Shown here one piece after another: positions 1 to 11,563 of a stretch of DNA of 64,000 nucleotides (positions are counted from its first letter, which is position 1; each line of letters starts with the position of its first letter). The DNA lies in NCBI GenBank assembly GCA_037013495.1, contig CM072801.1, forward strand, positions 37,250,001-37,314,000, written 5' to 3'. Source of the stretch: Hippophae tibetana. Taxonomy: Eukaryota > Streptophyta > Magnoliopsida > Rosales > Elaeagnaceae. The notes under the pieces were generated by a model that saw only the letters and a program-made list of their open reading frames with translations, ran no database searches and was not told the DNA's origin. The position numbers and the translations under genes were made by a program.

Positions 1-32
1 CTGAAAATATGTAATTTATCTTCATATATGTA

Positions 33-60
33 TTTTTTTGAATTTTACATTTAAAAAAAA
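33..60. other. T7/A8 hairpin-capable homopolymer pair, first copy
   Basis: T7 at 33-39 and A8 at 53-60 are separated by a 13 base A/T-rich loop and could pair as a stem of seven A:T pairs. The pair recurs at the same offset in nearly every unit, with A runs of 6-8. Some units have T8 (for example about 36631, 40488, 45621 and 48190) and one run is interrupted ('tatgtatgtttttg' at about 57182). It accounts for part of the length variation between units. No function is claimed; such tracts are known to bend DNA. Confidence 0.5.
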
Positions 61-120
61 CTTTGTCCAGGGAAATTTATATGCTTTCATAAGTCAAAAT
101 CACAATGAAAGATAGATATT

Positions 121-619
121 TGTATACCAAGTCCTGTGTTTTCTTTCAATTTTGTTGTCATTATTTTGTCTTTCGATTTAATTTCCTAGTTTTCATTAAA
201 TTCTTTGTACCTTCTTCATGATTATGTTTTTTGTGGTCAACCTATCTTTGTTCTTGAAAAAACCTTAGAGCTACTCCAGTTCGCGATTTCAATCAAATCT
301 AGGTTACTAATATGGGTTGCTACTTTAAACTATTGTAGATTTTAATTGGTTTAACGAAATGACTATTATAATCAATCAAATCGTTGCTCTTTCTATTCCA
401 AAAACACGCTCACAAAAAAGTTTATTTATCGGAATCGGTTAACAAAAATTACTTCGTTTACACTACTTGCCAACCTCAAGTAGTTAGGTGGCTTCTTATT
501 GTGTTGTTTTCCGTTCTTGTTCTTTTGGGTTCCAATTTGATCATCTTAACCCTGTTCTAAGCAATTTAATCATTCTTAATCGTTAAGTTCCTATGTTGCC
601 GCCAAAAGGGTCCGCATCA
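121..619 (+). mobile_element. Possible LTR-derived segment of the unit (TG...CA, ~499 bp)
   Basis: In unit 1 the segment runs from 'tgtatacc' to 'gcatca', directly before the PBS-like motif, so it has the TG...CA ends expected of an LTR. A purine-rich stretch ('aaagatagata', or 'aaagaaagataga' in most units) lies just upstream of the TG, roughly where a polypurine tract would be. On this reading the 141 bp from 620 to 760 would be a miniature internal region and the array would be LTR-internal-LTR-internal. Against it: the ends share almost no inverted repeat beyond TG/CA, the purine stretch contains T, no target-site duplication can be seen, and several unit types have 'tttctatacc' in place of the TG. 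The right end is much better supported than the left. Confidence 0.3.
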
Positions 620-634
620 TTTGGTATCAAAGCC
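620..634 (+). other. PBS-like motif (plant initiator-Met tRNA), first of ~99 copies
   Basis: Bases 622-634 read TGGTATCAAAGCC. The PBS complementary to the 3' end of plant initiator Met tRNA reads TGGTATCAGAGCC, so 12 of 13 bases match, and a further GGTT lies a few bases on. The motif follows 'catca', so a CA dinucleotide sits two bases before the TGG, as at the end of an LTR. The same motif lies 22 bases before each unit start listed for the array, or 21 in units ending 'ttgttgct'. The G-to-A change at base 9 is in every copy read, so it predates amplification. Variants include 'tatcaaatcc' before units such as 39, 40, 47, 51 and 59, and 'tgttatcaaag' at about 13471. The motif is a relic, not a claim of active priming. 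Confidence 0.7.
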
Positions 635-641
635 TTGGTTG

Positions 642-1282
642 CTGAAAATATGTAATTTATCTTCATATATGTATTTTTTTGAATTTTGCATTTAAAAAAA
701 CTTTGTCCATTGAATTTTCTATTCTTTCATAAATGAAAATCACAAAGAAAGATAGATATTTGTATACCAAGTCTTGTGTTTTCTTTCAATTTTGTTTTCA
801 TTATTTTGTCTTTCGATTTAATTTCCTAGTTTTCTTTAAATCCTTTGTACCATCTTCATTATTTATGTTTTTTGTGGTCCACCTATGTTTGTTCTTGAAA
901 AAACCTTAGAGCTACTCCAGTTCGTGATTTCAATCAAAACTAGGTTACTAATATGGGTTGCTACTTTAAACTGTTGTAACTTTTAATTGGTTTATCGAAA
1001 TGACTATTATAATCAATCAAATCGTTGCTCTTTCTATTCCAAAAACACGCTCACAGAAAAGTTTATTTATCGGAATCGGTTAACCAAAATTACTTCGTTT
1101 ACACTACTTGCCAACCTCAAATAGTTACGTGGCTTCTTATTGCGTTGTTTTCTGTTCTTGTTCTTTGGGTTCCAATTTGATCATCTTAACCCTGTTCTAA
1201 GCAATTTAATCATTCTTAATCGTTGAGTTCCTATGTTGTCCGCCAAATGGTTCCGCATCATTTGGTATCAAAGCCTTGGTTG
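642..1282 (+). repeat. Representative satellite unit (unit 2) with internal landmarks
   Basis: Landmarks shared by nearly all units, in order: 'ctgaaaatat' start; an A/T segment with the palindrome 'catatatg'; a T7 run then an A6-A8 run; 'tttgtcca'; a purine-rich stretch 'aaagaaagatag'; 'tataccaagtc'; 'cgatttaatttcctag'; 'atttatgtttttt'; 'ccttagagctact'; 'ctaggtta'; 'atgggttg'; 'actattataatcaatcaa'; 'aaaacacgctc'; 'aattacttcgtttacacta'; 'gtggcttctta'; 'gggttccaattt'; 'ttaaccctgttctaag'; 'atcgttgagttcctatg'; a variable 'ccgccaaa' tail; and 'tttggtatcaaagcc'. Unit types differ mainly in the first 110 bases, the middle (gctact or gcaact) and the 'ccgccaaa' tail. The landmark order is unbroken in the units examined, so no internal inversion was seen. 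Confidence 0.9.
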
Positions 1283-3854
1283 CTGAAAATATGTAATATA
1301 TCTTCATATATGTATTTTTTTGAATTTTACATTTAAAAAAACTTTGTCCATTGAATTTTCCTATTCTATCATAAGTCAAAATCTTAAAGAAAGATAGATA
1401 TTTCTATACCAAGTCTTGTGTTTTCTTTCAATTTTTTGTCATTATTTTGTCTTTCGATTTAATTTCCTAGTTTTCTTTAAATTCTTTGTACCTTCTTCAT
1501 GATTTATGTTTTTTATGGTCAACCTATCTTTGTTCTTGAAAAAACCTTAGAGCTACTCCAGTTCGTGATTACAATAAAAACTAGGTTATTAATATGGGTT
1601 GCAACTTTAAACTGTTGTAACTTTTAATTGGTTTATCGAAATGACTATTATAATCAATCAAATCGTCGCTCTTTCGATTCCAAAAACACGCTCAAATAAA
1701 AGTTTATTTATCGGAATTTGTTTTACCAAAATTACTTCGTTTACACTACTTGCCAACCTACAATAGTTAGGTGGCTTCTTATTGCGTTGTTTTCTGTTCT
1801 TGTTCTTTTGGGTTCCAATTTGATCATCTTAACCCTGTTCTAAGCAATTTAATCATTCTTAATCGTTGAGTTCCTATGTTGTCCGCCAAAAGCTTCCTCA
1901 TCATTTGGTATCAAAGCCTTGGTTGCTGAAAATATGTAATTTATCTTCATATATGTATTTTTTTGAATTTTACATTTAAAAAAAATTTGTCCATTGAATT
2001 TTTCTATTCTTTCATAAGTCAAAATCTTAAAGAAAGATAGATATATGTATACCAAGTCTTGTGTTTTCTTTCAATTTTTTTGTCATTATTTTGTCTTTCG
2101 ATTTAATTTCCTAGTTTTCTTTAAATTCTTTGTACCTTCTTCATGATTTATGTTTTTTGTGGTCAACCTATCTTTGTTCTTGAAAAAACCTTAGAGCTAC
2201 TCCAGTTCGAGATTTCAAGCAAAACTAGGTTACTAATATGGGTTGCAACTTTACACTGTTGTAACTTTTAATTTGTTTATCGAAATGACTATTATAATCA
2301 ACCAAATCGTTGCTCTTTCGATTCCAAAAACACGCTCAAAGAAAAGTTTATTTATCGGATTCGGTTAACCAAAATTACTTCGTTTACACTACTTGCCATC
2401 CTCAAATAGTTACGTGGCTTCTTATTGCGTTGTTTTCTGTTCTTGTTCTTTCCGGTTCCAATTTGATCATCTTAACCCTGTTCTAACAAATTTAATCATT
2501 CTTAATCGTTGAGTTCCTATGTTGTCCGCCAAATGGTTCCGCATCATTTGGTATCAAAGCCTTGGTTGCTGAAAATATGTAATATATCTTCATATATGTA
2601 TTTTTTTGAATTTTACATTTAAAAAAACTTTGTCCATTGAATTTTCCTATTCTATCATAAGTCAAAATCTTAAAGAAAGATAGATATTTCTATACCAAGT
2701 CTTGTGTTTTCTTTCAATTTTTTGTCATTATTTTGTCTTTCGATTTAATTTCCTAGTTTTCTTTAAATTCTTTGTACCTTCTTCATGATTTATGTTTTTT
2801 ATGGTCAACCTATCTTTGTTCTTGAAAAAACCTTAGAGCTACTCCAGTTCGTGATTACAATAAAAACTAGGTTATTAATATGGGTTGCAACTTTAAACTG
2901 TTGTAACTTTTAATTGGTTTTTCGAAATGACTATTATAATCAATCAAATCGTCGCTCTTTCGATTCCAAAAACACGCTCAAATAAAAGTTTATTTATCGG
3001 AATTTGTTTTACCAAAATTACTTCGTTTACACTACTTGCCAACCTACAATAGTTAGGTGGCTTCTTATTGCGTTGTTTTCTGTTCTTGTTCTTTTGGGTT
3101 CCAATTTGATCATCTTAACCCTGTTCTAAGCAATTTAATCATTCTTAATCGTTGAGTTCCTATGTTGTCCGCCAAAAGCTTCCTCATCATTTGGTATCAA
3201 AGCCTTGGTTGCTGAAAATATGTAATTTATCTTCATATATGTATTTTTTTGAATTTTACATTTAAAAAAAATTTGTCCATTGAATTTTTCTATTCTTTCA
3301 TAAGTCAAAATCTTAAAGAAAGATAGATATATGTATACCAAGTCTTGTGTTTTCTTTCAATTTTTTTGTCATTATTTTGTCTTTCGATTTAATTTCCTAG
3401 TTTTCTTTAAATTCTTTGTACCTTCTTCATGATTTATGTTTTTTGTGGTCAACCTATCTTTGTTCTTGAAAAAACCTTAGAGCTACTCCAGTTCGAGATT
3501 TCAAGCAAAACTAGGTTACTAATATGGGTTGCAACTTTACACTGTTGTAACTTTTAATTTGTTTATCGAAATGACTATTATAATCAACCAAATCGTTGCT
3601 CTTTCGATTCCAAAAACACGCTCAAAGAAAAGTTTATTTATCGGATTCGGTTAACCAAAATTACTTCGTTTACACTACTTGCCATCCTCAAATAGTTACG
3701 TGGCTTCTTATTGCGTTGTTTTCTGTTCTTGTTCTTTCCGGTTCCAATTTGATCATCTTAACCCTGTTCTAACAAATTTAATCATTCTTAATCGTTGAGT
3801 TCCTATGTTGTCCGCCAAATGGTTCCGCATCATTTGGTATCAAAGCCTTGGTTG
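1283..3854 (+). repeat. Two-unit (E-F) duplication, 2 x 1286 bp
   Basis: 1283-2568 and 2569-3854 are successive copies of an E-F dimer. E units have 'tttctatacc', 'gtgattacaataaaaac' and the tail 'ccaaaagcttcctcatc'. F units have 'tatgtatacc', 'actttacactgttg', 'tttccggttcc' and the tail 'gccaaatggttcc'. Private features shared by the two F units include A8 followed by 'tttgtcc', and 'gttctaacaaattt'. One difference noticed is 'gtttatcgaaatg' in the first E against 'gtttttcgaaatg' in the second (called E' here). Confidence 0.85.
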
Positions 3855-5779
3855 CTGAAAATATGTAATATATCTTCATATATGTATTTTTTTGAATTTT
3901 ACATTTAAAAAAACATTGTCCATTGAATTTTCCTATTCTATCATAAGTCAAAATCTTAAAGAAAGATAGATATTTCTATACCAAGTCTTGTGTTTTCTTT
4001 CAATTTTTTGTCATTATTTTGTCTTTCGATTTAATTTCCTAGTTTTCTTTAAATTCTTTGTACCTTCTTCATGATTTATGTTTTTTATGGTCAACCTATC
4101 TTTGTTCTTGAAAAAACCTTAGAGCTACTCCAGTTCGGGATTACAATAAAAACTAGGTTACTAATATGGGTTGCAACTTTAACCTGTTGTAACTTTTAAT
4201 TGGTTTATCGAAATGACTATTATAATCAATCAAATCGTCGCTCTTTCGATTCCAAAAACACGCTCAAAGAAAATTTTATTTATCGGAATTTGTTTTACCA
4301 AAATTACTTCGTTTACACTACTTTCCAACCTCAAATAGTTAGGTGGCTTCTTATTGCGTTGTTTTCTGTTCTTGTTTTTTTGGGTTCCAATTTGATCATC
4401 TTAACCCTGTTCTAAGCAATTTAATCATTCTTAATCGTTGAGTTCCTATGTTGTCCGCCAAAAGGTTCCGCATCATTTGGTATCAAAGCCTTGGTTGCTG
4501 AAAATATGTAATTTATCTTCATATATGTATTTTTTTGAATTTTACATTTAAAAAAACTTTGTCCATTGAATTTTCTATTCTTTCATAAGTCAAAATCACA
4601 AAGAAAGATAGATATTTGTATACCAAGTCTTGTGTTTTCTTTCAATTTTGTTGTCATTGATTTGTCTATCGATTTAATTTCCTAGTTTTCTTTGAATTCT
4701 TTGTAATTTCTTCATGATTTATGTTTTTTGTGGTCAACCTATCTTTGTTCTTGAAAAAACCTTAGAGCTACTCCAGTTCGCGATTTCAATCAAATCTAGG
4801 TTACTAATATGGGTTGCTACTTTAAACTGTTGTAGATTTTAATTGGTTTATCGAAATGACTATTATAATCAATCAAATCGTTGCTCTTTCTCTTCCAAAA
4901 ACACGCTCACAAAAAAGTTTATTTATCGGAATCGGTTAACAAAAATTACTTCGTTTACACTACTTGCCAACCTCAAGTAGTTAGGTGGCTTCTTATTGTG
5001 TAGTTTTCCGTTCTTGTTCTTTTGGGTTCCAATTTGATCATCTTAACCCTGTTCTAAGCAATTTAATCATTCTTAATCGTTGAGTTCCTATGTTGCCGCC
5101 AAAAGGGTCCGCATCATTTGGTATCAAAGCCTTGGTTGCTGAAAATATGTAATTTATCTTCATATATGTATTTTTTTGAATTTTGCATTTAAAAAAACTT
5201 TGTCCATTGAATTTTCTATTCTTTCATAAATGAAAATCACAAAGAAAGATAGATATTTGTATACCAAGTCTTGTGTTTTCTTTCAATTTTGTTGTCATTA
5301 TTTTGTCTTTCGATTTAATTTCCTAGTTTTCTTTAAATCCTTTGTACCATCTTCATTATTTATGTTTTTTGTGGTCCACCTATGTTTGTTCTTGAAAAAA
5401 CCTTAGAGCTACTCCAGTTCGTGATTTCAATCAAAACTAGGTTACTAATATGGGTTGCTACTTTAAACTGTTGTAACTTTTAATTGGTTTTACGAAATGA
5501 CTATTATAATCAATCAAATCGTTGCTCTTTCTATTCCAAAAACACGCTCACAGAAAAGTTTATTTATCGGAATCGGTTAACCAAAATTACTTCGTTTACA
5601 CTACTTGCCAACCTCAAATAGTTACGTGGCTTCTTATTGCGTTGTTTTCTGTTCTTGTTCTTTGGGTTCCAATTTGATCATCTTAACCCTGTTCTAAGCA
5701 ATTTAATCATTCTTAATCGTTGAGTTCCTATGTTGTCCGCCAAATGGTTCCGCATCATTTGGTATCAAAGCCTTGGTTG

Positions 5780-7061
5780 CTGAAAATATGTAATATATCT
5801 TCATATATGTATTTTTTTGAATTTTACATTTAAAAAAACTTTGTCCATTGAATTTTCCTATTCTATCATAATTCAAAATCTTAAAGAAAGATAGATATTT
5901 CTATACCAAGTCTTGTGTTTTCTTTCAATTTTTTGTCATTATTTTGTCTTTCGATTTAATTTCCTAGTTTTCTTTAAATCCTTTGTACCATCTTCATTAT
6001 TTATGTTTTTTGTGGTCCACCTATGTTTGTTCTTGAAAAAACCTTAGAGCTACTCCAGTTCATGATTTCAATCAAAACTAGGTTACTAATATGGGTTGCT
6101 ACTTTAAACTGTTGTAACTTTTAATTGGTTTATCGAAATGACTATTATAATCAATCAAATCGTTGCTCTTTCTATTCCAAAAACACGCTCACAGAAAAGT
6201 TTATTTATCGGAATCGGTTAACCAAAATTACTTCGTTTACACTACTTGCCAAACTCAAATAGTTACGTGGCTTCTTATTGCGTTGTTTTCTGTTCTTGTT
6301 CTTTGGGTTCCAATTTGATCATCTTAACCCTGTTCTAAGCAATTTAATCATTCTTAATCGTTGAGTTCCTATGTTGTCCGCCAAATGGTTCCGCATCATT
6401 TGGTATCAAAGCCTTGGTTGCTGAAAATATGTAATATATCTTCATATATGTATTTTTTTGAATTTTACATTTAAAAAAACTTTGTCCATTGAATTTTCCT
6501 ATTCTATCATAATTCAAAATCTTAAAGAAAGATAGATATTTCTATACCAAGTCTTGTGTTTTCTTTCAATTTTTTGTCATTATTTTGTCTTTCGATTTAA
6601 TTTCCTAGTTTTCTTTAAATCCTTTGTACCATCTTCATTATTTATGTTTTTTGTGGTCCACCTATGTTTGTTCTTGAAAAAACCTTAGAGCTACTCCAGT
6701 TCATGATTTCAATCAAAACTAGGTTACTAATATGGGTTGCTACTTTAAACTGTTGTAACTTTTAATTGGTTTATCGAAATGACTATTATAATCAATCAAA
6801 TCGTTGCTCTTTCTATTCCAAAAACACGCTCACAGAAAAGTTTATTTATCGGAATCGGTTAACCAAAATTACTTCGTTTACACTACTTGCCAAACTCAAA
6901 TAGTTACGTGGCTTCTTATTGCGTTGTTTTCTGTTCTTGTTCTTTGGGTTCCAATTTGATCATCTTAACCCTGTTCTAAGCAATTTAATCATTCTTAATC
7001 GTTGAGTTCCTATGTTGTCCGCCAAATGGTTCCGCATCATTTGGTATCAAAGCCTTGGTTG
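5780..7061 (+). repeat. Adjacent identical D units, 2 x 641 bp
   Basis: 5780-6420 and 6421-7061 showed no difference on reading through. They share private changes: 'cagttcatgatttc' where relatives have 'cagttcgtgatttc', and 'tgccaaactcaaatag' where relatives have 'tgccaacctcaaatag'. Their relative in the next higher-order copy (unit 22, 13490) is present only once, so this is a very young one-unit duplication, or an assembly duplication. Confidence 0.85.
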
Positions 7062-10000
7062 CTGAAAATATGTAATATATCTTCATATATGTATTTTTTT
7101 GAATTTTACATTTAAAAAAACTTTGTCCATTGAATTTTCCTATTCTATCATAAGTCAAAATCTTAAAGAAAGATAGATATTTCTATACCAAGTCTTGTGT
7201 TTTCTTTCAATTTTTTGTCATTATTTTGTCTTTCGATTTAATTTCCTAGTTTTCTTTAAAATCTTTGTACCTTCTTCATGATTTATGTTTTTTATGGTCA
7301 ACCTATCTTTGTTCTTGAAAAAACCTTAGAGCTACTCCAGTTCGTGATTACAATAAAAACTAGGTTATTAATATGGGTTGCAACTTTAAACTGTTGTAAC
7401 TTTTAATTGGTTTATCGAAATGAATATTATAATCAATCAAATCGTCGCTCTTTCGATTCCAAAAACACGCTCAAATAAAAGTTTATTTATCGGAATTTGT
7501 TTTACCAAAATTACTTCGTTTACACTACTTGCCAACCTACAATAGTTAGGTGGCTTCTTATTGCGTTGTTTTCTGTTCTTGTTCTTTTGGGTTCCAATTT
7601 GATCATCTTAACCCTGTTCTAAGCAATTTAATCATTCTTAATCGTTGAGTTCCTATGTTGTCCGCCAAAAGCTTCCTCATCATTTGGTATCAAAGCCTTG
7701 GTTGCTGAAAATATGTAATTTATCTTCATATATGTATTTTTTTGAATTTTACATTTAAAAAAACTTTGTCCATTGAATTTTTCTATTCTTTCATAAGTCA
7801 AAATCTTAAAGAAAGATAGATATATGTATACCAAGTCTTGTGTTTTCTTTCAATTTTTTTGTCATTATTTTGTCTTTCGATTTAATTTCCTAGTTTTCTT
7901 TAAATTCTTTGTACCTTCTTCATGATTTATGTTTTTTGTGGTCAACCTATCTTTGTTCTTGAAAAAACCTTAGAGCTACTCCAGTTCGCGATTTCAAGCA
8001 AAACTAGGTTACTAATATGGGTTGCAACTTTACACTGTTGTAACTTTTAATTTGTTTATCGAAATGACTATTATAATCAACCAAATCGTTGCTCTTTCGA
8101 TTCCAAAAACACGCTCAAAGAAAAGTTTATTTATCGGATTCGGTTAACCAAAATTACTTCGTTTACACTACTTGCCATCCTCAAATAGTTACGTGGCTTC
8201 TTATTGCGTTGTTTTCTGTTCTTGTTCTTTCCGGTTCCAATTTGATCATCTTAACCCTGTTCTAAGCAATTTAATCATTCTTAATCGTTGAGTTCCTATG
8301 TTGTCCGCCAAATGGTTCCGCATCATTTGGTATCAAAGCCTTGGTTGCTGAAAATATGTAATATATCTTCATATATGTATTTTTTTGAATTTTACATTTA
8401 AAAAAACTTTGTCCATTGAATTTTCCTATTCTATCATAAGTCAAAATCTTAAAGAAAGATAGATATTTCTATACCAAGTCTTGTGTTTTCTTTCAATTTT
8501 TTGTCATTATTTTGTCTTTCGATTTAATTTCCTAGTTTTCTTTAAATTCTTTGTACCTTCTTCAAGATTTATGTTTTTTATGGTCAACCTATCTTTGTTC
8601 TTGAAAAAACCTTAGAGCTACTCCAGTTCGTGATTACAATAAAAACTAGGTTATTAATATGGGTTGCAACTTTAAACTGTTGTAACTTTTAATTGGTTTT
8701 TCGAAATGACTATTATAATCAATCAAATCGTCGCTCTTTCGATTCCAAAAACACGCTCAAATAAAAGTTTATTTATCGGAATTTGTTTTACCAAAATTAC
8801 TTCGTTTACACTACTTGCCAACCTACAATAGTTAGGTGGCTTCTTATTGCGTTGTTTTCTGTTCTTGTTCTTTTGGGTTCCAATTTGATCATCTTAACCC
8901 TGTTCTAAGCAATTTAATCATTCTTAATCGTTGAGTTCCTATGTTGTCCGCCAAAAGCTTCCTCATCATTTGGTATCAAAGCCTTGGTTGCTGAAAATAT
9001 GTAATATATCTTCATATATGTATTTTTTTGAATTTTACATTTAAAAAAACTTTGTCCATTGAATTTTCCTATTCTATCATAAGTCAAAATCTTAAAGAAA
9101 GATAGATATTTCTATACCAAGTCTTGTGTTTTCTTTCAATTTTTTGTCATTATTTTGTCTTTCGATTTAATTTCCTAGTTTTCTTTAAATTCTTTGTACT
9201 TTCTTCATGATTTATGTTTTTTATGGTCAACCTATCTTTGTTCTTGAAAAAACCTTAGAGCTACTCCAGTTCGTGATTACAATAAAAACTAGGTTATTAA
9301 TATGGGTTGCAACTTTAAACTGTTGTAACTTTTAATTGGTTTATCGAAATGAATATTATAATCAATCAAATCGTCGCTCTTTCGATTCCAAAAACACGCT
9401 CAAATAAAAGTTTATTTATCGGAATTTGTTTTACCAAAATTACTTCGTTTACACTACTTGCCAACCTACAATAGTTAGGTGGCTTCTTATTGCGTTGTTT
9501 TCTGTTCTTGTTCTTTTGGGTTCCAATTTGATCATCTTAACCCTGTTCTAAGCAATTTAATCATTCTTAATCGTTGAGTTCCTATGTTGTCCGCCAAAAG
9601 CTTCCTCATCATTTGGTATCAAAGCCTTGGTTGCTGAAAATATGTAATTTATCTTCATATATGTATTTTTTTGAATTTTACATTTAAAAAAACTTTGTCC
9701 ATTGAATTTTTCTATTCTTTCATAAGTCAAAATCTTAAAGAAAGATAGATATATGTATACCAAGTCTTGTGTTTTCTTTCAATTTTTTTGTCATTATTTT
9801 GTCTTTCGATTTAATTTCCTAGTTTTCTTTAAATTCTTTGTACCTTCTTCATGATTTATGTTTTTTGTGGTCAACCTATCTTTGTTCTTGAAAAAACCTT
9901 AGAGCTACTCCAGTTCGCGATTTCAAGCAAAACTAGGTTACTAATATGGGTTGCAACTTTACACTGTTGTAACTTTTAATTTGTTTATCGAAATGACTAT

Positions 10001-10919
10001 TATAATCAACCAAATCGTTGCTCTTTCGATTCCAAAAACACGCTCAAAGAAAAGTTTATTTATCGGATTCGGTTAACCAAAATTACTTCGTTTACACTAC
10101 TTGCCATCCTCAAATAGTTACGTGGCTTCTTATTGCGTTGTTTTCTGTTCTTGTTCTTTCCGGTTCCAATTTGATCATCTTAACCCTGTTCTAAGCAATT
10201 TAATCATTCTTAATCGTTGAGTTCCTATGTTGTCCGCCAAATGGTTCCGCATCATTTGGTATCAAAGCCTTGGTTGCTGAAAATATGTAATATATCTTCA
10301 TATATGTATTTTTTTGAATTTTACATTTAAAAAAACTTTGTCCATTGAATTTTCCTATTCTATCATAAGTCAAAATCTTAAAGAAAGATAGATATTTCTA
10401 TACCAAGTCTTGTGTTTTCTTTCAATTTTTTGTCATTATTTTGTCTTTCGATTTAATTTCCTAGTTTTCTTTAAATTCTTTGTACCTTCTTCATGATTTA
10501 TGTTTTTTATGGTCAACCTATCTTTGTTCTTGAAAAAACCTTAGAGCTACTCCAGTTCGTGATTACAATAAAAACTAGGTTATTAATATGGGTTGCAACT
10601 TTAAACTGTTGTAACTTTTAATTGGTTTTTCGAAATGACTATTATAATCAATCAAATCGTCGCTCTTTCGATTCCAAAAACACGCTCAAATAAAAGTTTA
10701 TTTATCGGAATTTGTTTTACCAAAATTACTTCGTTTACACTACTTGCCAACCTACAATAGTTAGGTGGCTTCTTATTGCGTTGTTTTCTGTTCTTGTTCT
10801 TTTGGGTTCCAATTTGATCATCTTAACCCTGTTCTAAGCAATTTAATCATTCTTAATCGTTGAGTTCCTATGTTGTCCGCCAAAAGCTTCCTCATCATTT
10901 GGTATCAAAGCCTTGGTTG
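7062..10919 (+). repeat. Three-unit (E-F-E') duplication, 2 x 1929 bp
   Basis: 7062-8990 and 8991-10919 are successive copies of E-F-E'. The first E in each shares the private change 'aatgaatattataatc', where other units have 'aatgactattataatc'. Both E' units have 'gtttttcgaaatg'. The few differences seen include 'ttaaaatctttgtacc' against 'ttaaattctttgtact', and 'cttcaagattt' against 'cttcatgattt'. The array continues with one more F unit (10920-11563). Confidence 0.85.
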
Positions 10920-11563
10920 CTGAAAATATGTAATTTATCTTCATATATGTATTTTTTTGAATTTTACATTTAAAAAAACTTTGTCCATTGAATTTTTCTA
11001 TTTTTTCATAAGTCAAAATCTTAAAGAAAGATAGATATATGTATACCAAGTCTTGTGTTTTCTTTCAATTTTTTTGTCATTATTTTGTCTTTCGATTTAA
11101 TTTCCTAGTTTTTCTTTAAATTCTTTGTACCTTCTTCATGATTTATGTTTTTTGTGGTCAACCTATCTTTGTTCTTGAAAAAACCTTAGAGCTACTCCAG
11201 TTCGCGATTTCAAGCAAAACTAGGTTACTAATATGGGTTGCAACTTTACACTGTTGTAACTTTTAATTTGTTTATCGAAATGACTATTATAATCAACCAA
11301 ATCGTTGCTCTTTCGATTCCAAAAACACGCTCAAAGAAAAGTTTATTTATCGGATTCGGTTAACCAAAATTACTTCGTTTACACTACTTGCCATCCTCAA
11401 ATAGTTACGTGGCTTCTTATTTCGTTGTTTTCTGTTCTTGTTCTTTCCGGTTCCAATTTGATCATCTTAACCCTGTTCTAACAAATTTAATCATTCTTAA
11501 TCGTTGAGTTCCTATGTTGTCCGCCAAATGGTTCCGCATCATTTGGTATCAAAGCCTTGGTTG

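Larger units (their letters stand above)
1..1282 (+). repeat. Units 1-2: types B and C of the left-hand family
   Basis: Unit 1 is close to unit 8: 'gatttcaatcaaatctagg', 'gtagatttt', 'cacaaaaaag' and the tail 'gttgccgccaaaagggtcc'. Its first 120 bases differ, with 'atatgctttcat' and 'cacaatgaaag', the form found again in units 59, 65 and 73. Unit 2 is type C, close to unit 9: 'ttttgcatttaaa', 'cataaatgaaaatc', 'tttgtaccatcttcatta' and the tail 'gtccgccaaatggttcc'. A type D unit, expected next from the six-unit pattern elsewhere, is absent here. Confidence 0.75.
3855..11563 (+). repeat. Expanded higher-order repeat copy: A B C D D E F E' E F E' F
   Basis: Units 7-18. A (3855): 'cgggattacaat' and the tail 'ccaaaaggttccgcatc'. 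B (4498): 'gtcattgatttgtc' and 'gccgccaaaagggtcc'. C (5139): 'ttttgcattt'. D (5780): E-like first part with 'ataattcaaaatc' and C-like rear. D is duplicated, then E/F units follow in the order E F E' E F E' F. Units 19-24 carry the basic A-F order once, so this copy differs from it by one extra D and five extra E/F units. The distance from unit 7 to unit 19 is 7,709 bp, or 12 units. Confidence 0.75.

Noticed and set aside
987-1030. Possible TATA/CAAT promoter elements in 'actattataatcaatcaa'
   Set aside because: In sequence this AT-rich such strings occur by chance. Nothing shows a transcript start, although an LTR origin would make a relic promoter possible.
1561-1590. AATAAA polyadenylation-like signal in 'tacaataaaaac' of A and E units
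   Set aside because: It is absent from most other unit types and has no supporting downstream element or gene.
1661-1690. CENP-B-box-like motif around 'ctttcgattcc' and 'ctttcgggttcc'
   Set aside because: Only the TTCG core is present. The A and CGGG positions of the box do not align.
1849-2055. Recurrent 68-codon minus-strand open frame (also at 3135, 7628, 9557, 10843, 14696, 17907, 21115, 23682, 28816, 31383, 34593, 38450, 57721 and elsewhere)
   Set aside because: It begins with TTG rather than ATG, spans the PBS-like motif and the unit boundary, and lies entirely in satellite sequence. It is open only in some unit types, one-base indels break it in others, and no protein family is recognised.
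4200-4415. Plus-strand 71-codon open frame with a hydrophobic C-terminal stretch (also at 11909 and 15761, and in altered forms at 28597, 36960, 40816, 45949, 48517, 50428, 59430, 62003 and 63292)
   Set aside because: The 71-codon form starts at TTG. The hydrophobic tail comes from T-rich sequence. The frame shifts or closes in most units, and the repeats are explained by unit duplication rather than selection on a protein.
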